29,720 nucleotides of DNA from Candidatus Micrarchaeota archaeon CG_4_10_14_0_2_um_filter_60_11. Lineage in GTDB: Archaea > Micrarchaeota > Micrarchaeia > Norongarragalinales > Norongarragalinaceae. The position numbers were made by a program, and so were the translations under genes. The DNA is taken from positions 463 through 30,182 of the forward strand of contig PFPF01000038.1 in the NCBI GenBank assembly GCA_002792915.1. The letters run 5' to 3'. The notes under the pieces are model-generated. The model did not search any database. It saw only the letters and a program-made list of their open reading frames with translations, and was not told the DNA's origin. Numbering within the stretch: the first letter of the stretch is position 1; each line of letters starts with the position of its first letter. Shown here piece after piece: positions 1 to 8,271 of the stretch.

Positions 1-679
1 CTTTCGCGTTTGCCTTTTTCTTGGGCGATGGCTTGGATGCGGCTTTTGCAGCGCTCGTTTTATTGCTTGTCGTTGCCGTGCTTGTTTTTGTGTCGCTTGC
101 CGTTGTTTTTGTTTTTTCGCGCTTCTTCCCGTAGAGCTCGGCGAACACGCGCTTGGCCAGCTCTTCCCGCTTCTCCTCGACGAGGGCCTCGAAAGTGCTG
201 TCCACGCGCATCCTGGCGTCGCGGCTCTCGATGACCGCGCCGCCCGTTGTTTCGATGAACCCGGCCACTTTTGCGTGCTTTGACGCGATTGCGCCGTCCG
301 CCTTCTTCACGTAGACTGCGGCGTCGCCTCCCAACTCGCGCTTGCCCTGGTTTATCAGGCGTTCGAGCGTGCGCTCGTAGGCGCGCGTCCGCGAGTAATC
401 GCGCAGCTCTTCAAGAACCGCGTCCAGGCAGTCGTGCACCAGCGCGTCCCTCGCGCGCCCCGTAACCCTGGCGGCTTGCAGCCGCGCGGCGTAAATCCCG
501 CGCTCCTTGCCCTTGGCCTCCTCTTCGGCGGCCTTGAGCAGCTCGCGCTTGCGCTCTTCCGCCTTGCGCTTGGCTTCCGCGTTTATGCCCCTCGCTTGCG
601 CGCGGGCTTCCTCAAGCGTCTTTTCCGCTTGGCTCTCCGCACGCTCGAGGATGTCGCGGCCCAGTTTTTCCAGGCTCAA
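1..679 (-). CDS. atpE: A-type ATP synthase subunit E (peripheral stalk), 3' end beyond window
   Basis: Subunit E forms the peripheral stalk that links the A1 head to the membrane Ao part. The reading frame starts at a TTG (679-677) with GAGG about 9 bases upstream; an in-frame stop lies just before it and no in-frame ATG exists. The first ~60 residues are a charged Ala/Glu/Lys/Arg coiled coil (LEKLGRDILERAESQAEK), and the middle has the globular E-type C-domain ending near LVEEKREELAKRVFAELYG. From about residue 185 the protein continues as a Lys/Ala/Thr/Ser low-complexity tail that is still open at base 2. The family is usually near 190-200 residues, so this tail is an extension. It lies directly downstream of subunit K, in the standard H-I-K-E order. 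C, F, A, B and D probably follow outside the window. Confidence 0.88.
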   Translation of the reverse strand, partial: MSLEKLGRDILERAESQAEKTLEEARAQARGINAEAKRKAEERKRELLKAAEEEAKGKERGIYAARLQAARVTGRARDALVHDCLDAVLEELRDYSRTRAYERTLERLINQGKRELGGDAAVYVKKADGAIASKHAKVAGFIETTGGAVIESRDARMRVDSTFEALVEEKREELAKRVFAELYGKKREKTKTTASDTKTSTATTSNKTSAAKAASKPSPKKKANAK

Positions 680-691
680 AATGCATCAACC

Positions 692-934
692 TCAGGCCGG
701 CGTCATCGTGAGTATGAGATACGCCACGACGAAGCCGAGAATCACCATGGTCTCGGGAATCGCCAGGAAGAGCAGAACTTGTCCTTCCTTTCCGTCCTTC
801 TCCGCCATCAGGCCCGCGCCCGCGGCGCCGATGGAGCTCTGCGCCCAGGCGGTTCCGATTGCGCTGCCCACTATCGCTATTGCCGCGCCGATTGGCGCCC
901 AGCTTGCCATTACCGTGGTTGTTGCGTCTACCAT
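692..934 (-). CDS. atpK: A-type ATP synthase subunit K (proteolipid c-ring)
   Basis: This 80-residue protein makes the rotating membrane ring that carries H+ or Na+. It has two hydrophobic helices, about residues 12-42 and 52-77, joined by a short polar loop (AEKDGKEGQ). The first helix is Gly/Ala-rich (IGAAIAIVGSAIGTAWAQ), as in c subunits. The ion-binding carboxylate is E61 in the motif IPETM of helix 2. Q32 in helix 1 and T62 beside the glutamate resemble sodium-binding rings, but selectivity is only inferred. It is a single-hairpin form, not the duplicated form found in some archaea. It sits between subunits I and E on the same strand, 5 bases after I. Confidence 0.95.
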   Translation of the reverse strand: MVDATTTVMASWAPIGAAIAIVGSAIGTAWAQSSIGAAGAGLMAEKDGKEGQVLLFLAIPETMVILGFVVAYLILTMTPA

Positions 935-939
935 TGCCC

Positions 940-2802
940 TTACACCTCTCCTTCCATCTCCCTTGACAGGGGATTGAAAGCTATCCCCCCGCCCCTGTAA
1001 AACTTGGAGAAGAACTCCACGTAATGCAGACGCAGGGATTGAATTGAAGACTCGAACAAGCCGAGCATCAGCGCCCCAATGTGTGCGAGCACGAAGAACG
1101 CTGCGAACAGGATGAAAGAAAGCAGGCCCATGGGCTCAAGGCTCGGCTGGAGGGGAATCTTGTCGATTATCAATGCGAGAATCACCGCGCTCACTCCCAG
1201 CGCCATTATACGAAGGTAGGAGAACAGGTTCGAGAACAGTCCCGGCAGTTCCATCAGCGCCACCGCGCCCTCGGTTGCCGCGATTCCAGCCATCCCGATT
1301 ACTCCCAACGCGCCCCAAAACCATCCCGGCGCGAATGCCGTGAATTGCACGATAAGCTCGAAGAAGGTGATGCCCGCGCTGGACGCGAGGAACGCGATGA
1401 GCCCGATTTCCGCGAACAGCCAACTTGTTTTTGCAACGGCGTGCTTCCACTCCTTCTCGCGGTACGCGGTCACCGCGCCGATGATGAATCCGAGCGCCAG
1501 GTGCAGCATGCCTATGAAGATGACGAGCGCCATCAGCTCCGCGAGCCCCTCTGCCTCCAGGCGGTGGATGAGCGTCGTCCAGTGGTAGCCGAAGATGTTG
1601 TTGAATCCGAAGAACTCGGTGTAAACGAAGCCGAACGCGGTCGTGCTCAAGCCGCTCAACAGCATCATTCCGCTCACGTCGCGGTAGAACCCCTTCTTGA
1701 ATTTCGAGCGGAGGAACAGCGCGAGCAGCACGGCGCACAAGCCGTAGCCCACGTCGCCCAAAATCATGCCGAAGAAAACCGGGAACGTCATCGAGATGAA
1801 AATCGTGGGGTCCAACTCATGCTCGGAAGGCAGCGAGAAGAAGCGCACGAGGAACTCGAACGGCCTTATCGCCTTCGGGTTGTCCAGCACGGACGGCGGG
1901 TGTTCCTTCGTCGCGACTTTTTCGACCACGGTCTTGCCCGCGGTGGCTTCGGCGACCGCCTTCTCCAGTTTCCCGAAATTCTTGGACGGCACCCAGCCCT
2001 CCACGGTGACCGCGAAGTCGCTTGCCGCGAACCGCGACGGCAGCTGTGCCTTGCGGGAATGCAGTTCGAGCGCCTTGATTGAGTCCGCCAATCGTGCCGC
2101 GTGCTTTCTCTTCAACGCCGCGATTTTTTCCCCGGCTTGCTCCAGGTCGCGCAGCGCGCTTGCCTGCAATGCGCGCGCTTCCGCCAATTCACTCTTGAAG
2201 GACGCGTTAGCCTGCGGGATGCCCAGCGCGCCCGTAGTTTGCGCTTCGAGTATGGGTTTTGCCTGCGCCTCCCTGGCTTTCGGGAAGGCGTACAGGAAGT
2301 ATTCCCCCGCCTGCTGGGCTTGGAACGGAACCCTCGCCTTCGCGAACGCGGCCTCCACGTCCTTCGCGGTCTTGCGCGGCTTGGCGTAATGGAACGACAA
2401 CAGCCCGTTGCGCAGCGTTTCCTGCTTTACGTTAAGGCCCTTGAACGGCTCCAATTCGCTTGCGCGGCTGCCCGCGCGTTCCGCCTCTTGGCGCGCCTTT
2501 GCGGCTTGCGCGAACAAGTTTTCGAACTCTTGCGCGGGGATTTGGCGCGCCTCTTCCAGCGCTTCGGCGAGCGTCGCCTTCCTGATTTTTCCGCCTTTCA
2601 CCGCGAGGCGTTCGGCGAGCGCGCGGAGCCGCACCAGCTCGCGGCTGATTTCGCCGAATTCCTCTGCCGGGCGCTCTTGGCGTTCGCTGGCCGTTTGGCG
2701 CACCTCGACCCCGCCGAAGGAATAGAGCGCTCCGACAAGGCGCTCCGTTTGCGCCTTGGCTGCGATTATGCGCACCTTCGACATGGGTTCGAGCTTAAGC
2801 AT
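940..2802 (-). CDS. atpI: A-type ATP synthase subunit I (a-subunit, stator)
   Basis: Subunit I is the membrane stator that forms the ion half-channels against the c-ring and anchors the peripheral stalks. The first half (about residues 1-330) is a soluble, coiled-coil-rich arm; the second half has seven or eight hydrophobic helices starting around FISMTFPVFFGMILGDVGYG, a motif typical of the family. The conserved region LFSNLFSYLRIMALG lies in the late helices, where the channel arginine resides. I chose ATG at 2802 (MLKLEPMSKVRII); two TTG codons just upstream (2811, 2808) also read in frame. About 620 residues is normal length. It begins about 10 bases after the stop of subunit H. Confidence 0.93.
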   Translation of the reverse strand: MLKLEPMSKVRIIAAKAQTERLVGALYSFGGVEVRQTASERQERPAEEFGEISRELVRLRALAERLAVKGGKIRKATLAEALEEARQIPAQEFENLFAQAAKARQEAERAGSRASELEPFKGLNVKQETLRNGLLSFHYAKPRKTAKDVEAAFAKARVPFQAQQAGEYFLYAFPKAREAQAKPILEAQTTGALGIPQANASFKSELAEARALQASALRDLEQAGEKIAALKRKHAARLADSIKALELHSRKAQLPSRFAASDFAVTVEGWVPSKNFGKLEKAVAEATAGKTVVEKVATKEHPPSVLDNPKAIRPFEFLVRFFSLPSEHELDPTIFISMTFPVFFGMILGDVGYGLCAVLLALFLRSKFKKGFYRDVSGMMLLSGLSTTAFGFVYTEFFGFNNIFGYHWTTLIHRLEAEGLAELMALVIFIGMLHLALGFIIGAVTAYREKEWKHAVAKTSWLFAEIGLIAFLASSAGITFFELIVQFTAFAPGWFWGALGVIGMAGIAATEGAVALMELPGLFSNLFSYLRIMALGVSAVILALIIDKIPLQPSLEPMGLLSFILFAAFFVLAHIGALMLGLFESSIQSLRLHYVEFFSKFYRGGGIAFNPLSREMEGEV

Positions 2803-2811
2803 TTTCAACAA

Positions 2812-3135
2812 TTACCCTGCGGCCGCGATTTCCGAGGCCATTTTCCTCGCGATTGCCGCGACCTTGGGCTTGGCTTCCGTGCGCTCGCGTGCCGCGTCCT
2901 TTTCCGCCTGCGCGAGTATCGCGTCGCATTCCTTTTTCACTTTGGCGGACTTTTCATTGAGCATTTCTTCGCGCTCGCCTGCCGCCTCGGCTTCCGCGTC
3001 TTCCAGCGCCTTGCGGGCCTTGGCGTGCGCCGATTCCACGATTCGCTTGCGCTCGGTTTCCGCGTTCGCGATTATCTTGCGCGCCTCGGCTTCCGCCCTG
3101 TCGAGTTCGGCTACGGTAGCGTCGATTTCAGCCAC
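2812..3135 (-). CDS. ahaH: A-type ATP synthase subunit H (peripheral stalk coiled coil)
   Basis: A 107-residue, almost wholly coiled-coil protein (VAEIDATVAELDRAEAEARK followed by Ala/Glu/Lys heptads) that pairs with subunit E to form the peripheral stalk. The frame is open to 3318, but the upstream part does not resemble the family. I place the start at GTG 3135-3133 because an AAAGGGG Shine-Dalgarno lies 7 bases upstream and the resulting length matches AhaH/subunit H proteins (about 100-110 residues). It is the first gene of the ATP synthase operon and has its own TATA box about 100 bases upstream. Confidence 0.85.
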   Translation of the reverse strand: MAEIDATVAELDRAEAEARKIIANAETERKRIVESAHAKARKALEDAEAEAAGEREEMLNEKSAKVKKECDAILAQAEKDAARERTEAKPKVAAIARKMASEIAAAG

Positions 3136-3230
3136 GAAATTACCCCTTTGCAAAATTAACCCGTTGAAAAAGCTGTCGCTTTTGAAGGAAGCCGGGAAAA
3201 CCAGACCTTCAAATATTCTTATGCGCAAAT

Positions 3231-3239
3231 TATTTAAAA
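3231..3239 (-). promoter_or_regulatory. TATA box of the ATP synthase operon
   Basis: Read on the minus strand, TTTTAAATA lies at 3239-3231. Transcription would start about 25 bases downstream, near 3209, leaving a leader of about 75 bases before the GTG of subunit H. It faces away from the DP1 promoter. The spacing and AT-rich island in a GC-rich background support it; it is unconfirmed. Confidence 0.6.
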
Positions 3240-3251
3240 CAGGCGCTTTTG

Positions 3252-3345
3252 GCCCGCAAAAACGGGCGTTCGCGGGTTGGCGCAAACCGCCCGGAAAATC
3301 CCGGAAAACCGCGAACAAACGAAAACGACTTTGCTTTTGCCGTTC
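3252..3345. other. Divergent intergenic spacer with hairpin and direct repeat
   Basis: The 287 bases between the subunit H start and the DP1 start hold no gene I can support. Between the two TATA boxes there is a perfect hairpin GCCCG-CAAAAA-CGGGC (3252-3267) and a 9-base direct repeat CCCGGAAAA (3290-3298 and 3300-3308). The repeat lies about 50 bases upstream of both promoters, so an operator is possible but unproven. Confidence 0.4.
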
Positions 3346-3357
3346 GCCTGCGAACAG

Positions 3358-3364
3358 TTAAATA
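3358..3364 (+). promoter_or_regulatory. TATA box of the DP1-DP2 (PolD) operon
   Basis: TTAAATA at 3358-3364 would set transcription start near 3385. That coincides with an ATG at 3385-3387 that opens only an 18-codon frame overlapping the DP1 start. With DP1 starting at GTG 3423 the leader would be about 38 bases. Confidence 0.55.
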
Positions 3365-3422
3365 CGTTTTTGCCGCAACCAACTATGTCATCGGATTCTC
3401 GGAGTTCGGGTGGGGGGGCGCA

Positions 3423-4916
3423 GTGCAAGAGGGTTACTTAGCGAAATTCTTCTCTGAGCGGGACTACCTGCTCGAGCCTGCGGCTGCCAAGCGATTGTGC
3501 GAGCTCCCCGACGGCGAGGCAATGCAGGCAGCCGAGGCGAGCGTCCAGTTCCTTTCCCAGCGCGGCGGCTTCGTGCTCACGCGCCCCCTGCTGGAGGCGA
3601 TTTTGGAGGACTTGGCTTCCGCGCGCAAGGCCGCCCAGCCCGCGTTGGTGCAGAAAACAGGGTTCGACGCCGCCGCCAAGCGCATGCCCTCCAACCTGTC
3701 CTTCAAGGAGGACCGCGACGTGACGCTCAAGAGCACGTGCACCGGCTCGTTGGAAGACTTCGTCTCCTATTTCAACGACCGGCTGACGCAGGAGCGCGGC
3801 TTCCTGCGCAACCGCCAGACGCAGCTGACTTACGCGACCATCCAGAAGCTCAAGTCCAGCGACGACCGCAAGACCGTGCGCGTGATCGGCATGGTTTCCG
3901 ACAAGCGGCACACGAAGAACGGCCACGTGCTCGTGGAATTCGAGGACGAGTCCGGCTCCATGCCCTGCCTTTTCTCGAAGAACGACAAGGGCGCGCTCGA
4001 GTTGGCGAACCAGCTGCTGTTGGACGAGGTAATCGCGCTCGACGGCTTCAAGAGCGGCGAGCTGTTCATCGTCAAGGACGCATCCTGGCCCGAGCTCCCC
4101 ATCCGCGAAAGGCGTTTGGCGGACAGCGACGCGTGCATCGCCTTCATCAGCGACTTGCACGTGGGCAGCAAGTTTTTCATGGGCGAGAATTTCGAGAACT
4201 TCCTCAAATTCCTGAACGGCGATGGGCCCGAGGAAGAATTGGCCGGGCGCATCAAGTATCTCCTGATAGCCGGCGACATCACGGACGGCATCGGGGTCTA
4301 CCCGCGCCAGGAAGCGCAGCTCGTGACCAAGGACATTTTCGAGCAGTACGAAGTCTTCGCCAAGCTGATGGAGGCGGTGCCCGACTGGGTCGAAGTCGTG
4401 ATATCGCCGGGCAACCACGACGCGGTCCGCATTGCCGAGCCCCAGCCGCGGCTCCCAAAGGAGTTCACCAAGAGCCTGGAAAACAAGAAGAATTTCCACT
4501 TCGTCGGCAACCCCGCGTACGTCGAAGTCGAGGGCTTGAGCGTGCTCATGTACCACGGCACCTCGCTGGACGCGCTCGTCGCCGCATTGCCTTCGCTCCG
4601 CTCGGGTTACCAGTCACCCGAGAAAGTCGGCGAGGAAATGCTGCGCCGCAGGCACTTGTGCCCCATTTACGGGGAAAAGCCCATCGTTCCCGAAAAGAAG
4701 GACTACATGGTCATAGACTTCGTGCCCGACTTGTTCCATTTCGGGCACGTGCACAAGAACGGCTATTCGAACTACCGCGGCACGACCATAATCAATTCCG
4801 GAACATGGCAGTCCACGACCGACTACCAGCTCAGGCAGGGGCACGTGCCTACGCCCTGCCAGCTGCCGGTTTACGAAGTGCGCACTGGCGCCTTGAGGGT
4901 GCTTGACTTCAAATGA
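3423..4916 (+). CDS. polB: DNA polymerase D small subunit DP1 (3'-5' exonuclease)
   Basis: DP1 is the proofreading exonuclease and partner of the PolD catalytic subunit. From GTG 3423 it is 497 residues: an N-terminal region (about 1-120), an OB-fold domain (about 125-230), and a calcineurin-like phosphoesterase domain. The metal ligands are all present: DLH (D244, H246), GDITDG (284-289), GNHD (330-333) and GHVH (441-444), so nuclease activity is expected. The frame is open further upstream without a better start codon, and G-rich sequence 5 bases before the GTG is the only ribosome-binding candidate. A seven-G run at 3412-3418 could confuse the true start. It overlaps DP2 by 4 bases (ATGA), implying translational coupling. 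Confidence 0.93.
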   Translation: MQEGYLAKFFSERDYLLEPAAAKRLCELPDGEAMQAAEASVQFLSQRGGFVLTRPLLEAILEDLASARKAAQPALVQKTGFDAAAKRMPSNLSFKEDRDVTLKSTCTGSLEDFVSYFNDRLTQERGFLRNRQTQLTYATIQKLKSSDDRKTVRVIGMVSDKRHTKNGHVLVEFEDESGSMPCLFSKNDKGALELANQLLLDEVIALDGFKSGELFIVKDASWPELPIRERRLADSDACIAFISDLHVGSKFFMGENFENFLKFLNGDGPEEELAGRIKYLLIAGDITDGIGVYPRQEAQLVTKDIFEQYEVFAKLMEAVPDWVEVVISPGNHDAVRIAEPQPRLPKEFTKSLENKKNFHFVGNPAYVEVEGLSVLMYHGTSLDALVAALPSLRSGYQSPEKVGEEMLRRRHLCPIYGEKPIVPEKKDYMVIDFVPDLFHFGHVHKNGYSNYRGTTIINSGTWQSTTDYQLRQGHVPTPCQLPVYEVRTGALRVLDFK

Positions 4917-7900
4917 CAATCGCCAGCCCGCGCATGCAGGAGTATTTCTCGGAGCTCACGCAAGGCCTGGCCGCGGCTTACGCGGAAGCGGGCAAGGCGC
5001 GGCTGAAAGGGCTGGACGCTGCCGTCGAAGTAGAGATACCTTTGGCTTCGGATGTTGCCGCGCGTGTTGAAGGGCTGGTGGGGCCGAAAGGCGTGGCGGT
5101 TAAAATCCGCGAGCTCTTGAAGGCGCACAAGGTGCGCGAGCCCGCGTGCTTCGCATTGTGCGACGCAATCCTGGCCGGGGAGTTCGGCGAGTATTCCAAG
5201 GAAGAGGCGCTTGAGCGCGCGGTGCGCGCTGGCCTCGCGCTGTTCACCGAAGGCGTGGTGAGCGCGCCCATCGAGGGGATTTCCCGCGTCAAGGTGCGCC
5301 AGAACAACGACGGGAGCAGTTACGCCGCGCTCTATTTTGCCGGCCCCATCCGCGGCGCGGGAGGCACGGGCCAGGCGTTCTCGCTGCTCCTCGCGGACCA
5401 CTGCCGCCGCAAGCTGGGCTTGGCGGAATTCCGCCCGACGGGCGACGAGGTCGAGCGCTATGTTGAAGAGTCAAATTTGTATTCCATCCGCACGCGCGCC
5501 GGGCAATACACGCCCACGGAGGACGAACTGCGCCTCATAATCAATTCATGCCCGGTCTGCGTTGACGGCGAGCCGACCGAGGATTACGAGGTGAGCGTGC
5601 ACAAAGCGAAGGGCGGCGAGCCCAACCGCGTGCGCGGCGGCGTGTGCCTGGTGCTGAGCGAGGGTTTGTGCCTGAAGTCCGCGAAAGTGTTGAAAATCGC
5701 GAAGAACGCGGGGCTGGATTGGGCGTGGATTGAGGCGCTCGTGAAGAACAAGGACAAGGCGGGCACGCAGGAGCGCAAGGTCAAGCCGATTTCGAAGTAT
5801 ATGGAGGACTTGGTGGGCGGCCGCCCCGTGTTCGGCTATCCAATGCGCCCCGGGGGCTTCCGCCTGCGTTACGGCCGTTCGCCGTTCTGCGGCATCCAAG
5901 CCAAGGCAATCACTTCCGCGTCCATGGAAATACTCGGCGAGTTCCCGGTAATCGGCACGCAACTCAAAACCGAGCGGCCAGGCAAGGGCTGCATAGTCAC
6001 GATTTGCGACGACATGGACGGGCCCATAGTGCTCCTCGACGACGGCTCGGTAAAGCAGGTGCACTCGCATTCCGAAGCGTTGGGCTTGAAGGGCCGCGTG
6101 CAGAAAATACTTTTCAACGGCGACATTCTCATCAACTACGGCGACTTCGCCAAGCCAAACCACCCGCTCGTGCCGGGCGCGTGGTGCGACGAGTGGTTCA
6201 GCCGCGTGCTCGAGGCGAAGGGAGTGCAGGGCATTGAGCCCTGCCGGCTTTCGTGGAAGGACGCCCTCGCGCTCTCGCGCGAAAAAGGGGTTCCCCTCGC
6301 GCCCAGGCAGACGCTTTACTGGTGCGACCTGGCGCGCGGCGACTTGAAGGCGCTCGCGGACTGGATTTGCGAAAAGGGCAGCCTCTCCTTCGAGTGGTTC
6401 GAGTTGGAAGGCTTGTTGCTGCCCAACGACGGGGGCAAGCGCTTTTTGGAGGAGCTCGGCCTGGAGCACGAGGTCGGCGAGCGCGGAATCCTGCTCAAGG
6501 GCGATTCAGCGGCGAAGCTGTTGGAGCCGCTCGGCCTTGTGAAGGACGGGAAGCTGGACAAGTGCGCTTTCGAGGCCGCGTTCGCCGCGCCTGAAAAAAC
6601 GGTCCTGTCAATCGTTTCCGAATTGTTGGGTGCCGAAGTCAAGAACAAGGCGGGCACTTACATCGGCACGAGCATGGGCCGCCCCGAGAAGTCGCGCGAG
6701 CGCGCCATGGCGCCGCCCGTGCACTCGCTGTTTCCCGTCGCCCTGCTCGGCGGGAAGACGCGCGACATCGTGAAGGCGGTGCAGTCGCTCAAGCGCAGGG
6801 GGGAAGGGTTCGTGGAATTCGAGTTGAACAACCGCGCGTGCCCGAACTGCGGCGCGCACTCGTGGAAGCTTTCATGCCCTGCCTGCAGCGAGCGCACGGC
6901 CGCTTCGACGGAAAAGCCGTCGATGCCGCAGCGCGTTGACTTGCCGGACGCGTTCGACGGCGCGTGCAACCGCCTGCACTACCGCCCGCCCCAACTCAAG
7001 GCGGTGATGGGCCTGATTTCCGCGGGGAAAGTTCCCGAAGCGCTTGAAAAGGGAATTCTCCGCTCGAAGCACGACGTAACCGTTTTCCGCGACGGGACCT
7101 GCCGTTTTGACGCGACGGAAATACCCGCGACGCACTTCAAGGCGGCCGAGGCGGGCATCCCGCTGGAGAAGCTGCGCGAGCTGGGCTACGAGGCGGACTG
7201 CAAGGGCAAGCCGCTGGAATCGGGCGAGCAGGTGCTCGAGCTGTACCCGCAGGACGTAATAATCTCGACGCACGCGCTGGCGTATTTGCAACGCGTTTCC
7301 AAGTTCGTGGACGACCTGCTTGTCTACCATTACGGCCTGCCCGCGTTTTACAACGCGGAAAAACCCGAGGACCTGATAGGCGCGCTGATGATTGCAATCG
7401 CGCCGCACACGAGCGCGGGCATCACCTGCCGCATAGCCGGCGTCAGCGAAGCGCAGGGCCTGGTCGCGCACCCGTACCTGCACTGCGCGTGCCGCCGCAA
7501 CTGCGACAGCGACGAATTGTGCTTCCTGATGCTGATGGATGGCCTGCTCAACTTCTCGCTTTCCTACCTGCCCGGGACGCGCGGCGGGAAGATGGACGCG
7601 CCCCTCGTCTTGACGAGCGTGCTGGACCCGAAGGAAGTGGACGACGAGGTGCACGCCATGGACCGTTGTTGGCAGTATCCCCTAGAGTTTTACGAGGCGT
7701 GCGAGCGCATGGCGTCGCCGTGGGACGTGAAGCTTGAGACTGTTGCCGACAAGCTGGGCTCGGCGGAGCAGTACGAGGGATTCGGGTTCACGCACGGCGG
7801 CTCGATAAGCGGCCCAAGCAGGACGCGTTACGTGCAGCTGGGCGACATGCGCGAAAAGCTGGACGCGGAACTCGTCCTGATGACCGCAATCCGCGCGGTG

Positions 7901-8242
7901 GACGCCATCGATGCGACCGAGCGCGTGATAAACAGCCACTTCTTCCCGGACTTGTACGGGAATCTCCGCGCGTTCTCGAAGCAGAAGTTCCGCTGCGTGG
8001 ACTGCAACGCGAAGTACCGCCGCGTCCCGCTGTCGGGCAAGTGCAACAAGTGCGGCGGGAAGCTGCTGCTGACGATAAGCAAGGGCAGCGTCATAAAATA
8101 CCTCGGGCTCAGCAAGCAGCTCGCGGAGAAATACTCGCTTCCGAACTACCTCAAGCAGCGCATCATGCTCGTCGAGCGCGAAATCGAGAGCATTTTCACG
8201 AACGAGCAGAACCGGCAATTCTCGCTCGCTGATTACGCATAA
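4913..8242 (+). CDS. polC: DNA polymerase D large catalytic subunit DP2
   Basis: DP2 is the polymerising subunit of the archaeal replicative polymerase PolD, built around two double-psi beta-barrels like multisubunit RNA polymerases. At 1109 residues it is intein-free and slightly short for the family. Recognisable blocks include YFAGPIRGAGGTGQA near residue 140, a zinc motif C643-x2-C646...C655-x2-C658, the catalytic block RRNCDSDE with N863, D865 and D867, then RGGKMDAPLVLT, and a second zinc motif C1028-x2-C1031...C1044-x2-C1047. The two catalytic aspartates are kept, but the residue between them is Ser, where Pyrococcus has Gly. The extreme C-terminus QFSLADYA resembles a PCNA-binding PIP box. 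The start overlaps the DP1 stop. Confidence 0.96.
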   Translation: MTIASPRMQEYFSELTQGLAAAYAEAGKARLKGLDAAVEVEIPLASDVAARVEGLVGPKGVAVKIRELLKAHKVREPACFALCDAILAGEFGEYSKEEALERAVRAGLALFTEGVVSAPIEGISRVKVRQNNDGSSYAALYFAGPIRGAGGTGQAFSLLLADHCRRKLGLAEFRPTGDEVERYVEESNLYSIRTRAGQYTPTEDELRLIINSCPVCVDGEPTEDYEVSVHKAKGGEPNRVRGGVCLVLSEGLCLKSAKVLKIAKNAGLDWAWIEALVKNKDKAGTQERKVKPISKYMEDLVGGRPVFGYPMRPGGFRLRYGRSPFCGIQAKAITSASMEILGEFPVIGTQLKTERPGKGCIVTICDDMDGPIVLLDDGSVKQVHSHSEALGLKGRVQKILFNGDILINYGDFAKPNHPLVPGAWCDEWFSRVLEAKGVQGIEPCRLSWKDALALSREKGVPLAPRQTLYWCDLARGDLKALADWICEKGSLSFEWFELEGLLLPNDGGKRFLEELGLEHEVGERGILLKGDSAAKLLEPLGLVKDGKLDKCAFEAAFAAPEKTVLSIVSELLGAEVKNKAGTYIGTSMGRPEKSRERAMAPPVHSLFPVALLGGKTRDIVKAVQSLKRRGEGFVEFELNNRACPNCGAHSWKLSCPACSERTAASTEKPSMPQRVDLPDAFDGACNRLHYRPPQLKAVMGLISAGKVPEALEKGILRSKHDVTVFRDGTCRFDATEIPATHFKAAEAGIPLEKLRELGYEADCKGKPLESGEQVLELYPQDVIISTHALAYLQRVSKFVDDLLVYHYGLPAFYNAEKPEDLIGALMIAIAPHTSAGITCRIAGVSEAQGLVAHPYLHCACRRNCDSDELCFLMLMDGLLNFSLSYLPGTRGGKMDAPLVLTSVLDPKEVDDEVHAMDRCWQYPLEFYEACERMASPWDVKLETVADKLGSAEQYEGFGFTHGGSISGPSRTRYVQLGDMREKLDAELVLMTAIRAVDAIDATERVINSHFFPDLYGNLRAFSKQKFRCVDCNAKYRRVPLSGKCNKCGGKLLLTISKGSVIKYLGLSKQLAEKYSLPNYLKQRIMLVEREIESIFTNEQNRQFSLADYA

Positions 8243-8271
8243 AAACCAGCTTCGGCTTAACTCTTAGCGTC

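Noticed and set aside
1081..2082. Long plus-strand open frame opposite ATP synthase subunit I
   Set aside because: It is an antisense shadow in GC-rich DNA: its protein is Arg/His/Gln/Glu-rich with no family pattern, while the minus strand encodes a clear subunit I.
3385..3441. An 18-codon ATG frame as a separate gene
   Set aside because: Too short and without homology; kept only as a possible upstream ORF or a sign of a miscount in the G-run.
3438..4556. Long minus-strand open frame opposite DP1
   Set aside because: Antisense shadow; the plus-strand DP1 has all phosphoesterase motifs.
4913..8242. Intein in DP2
   Set aside because: Archaeal DP2 often has one, but the conserved blocks are contiguous and the length (1109) leaves no room for it.
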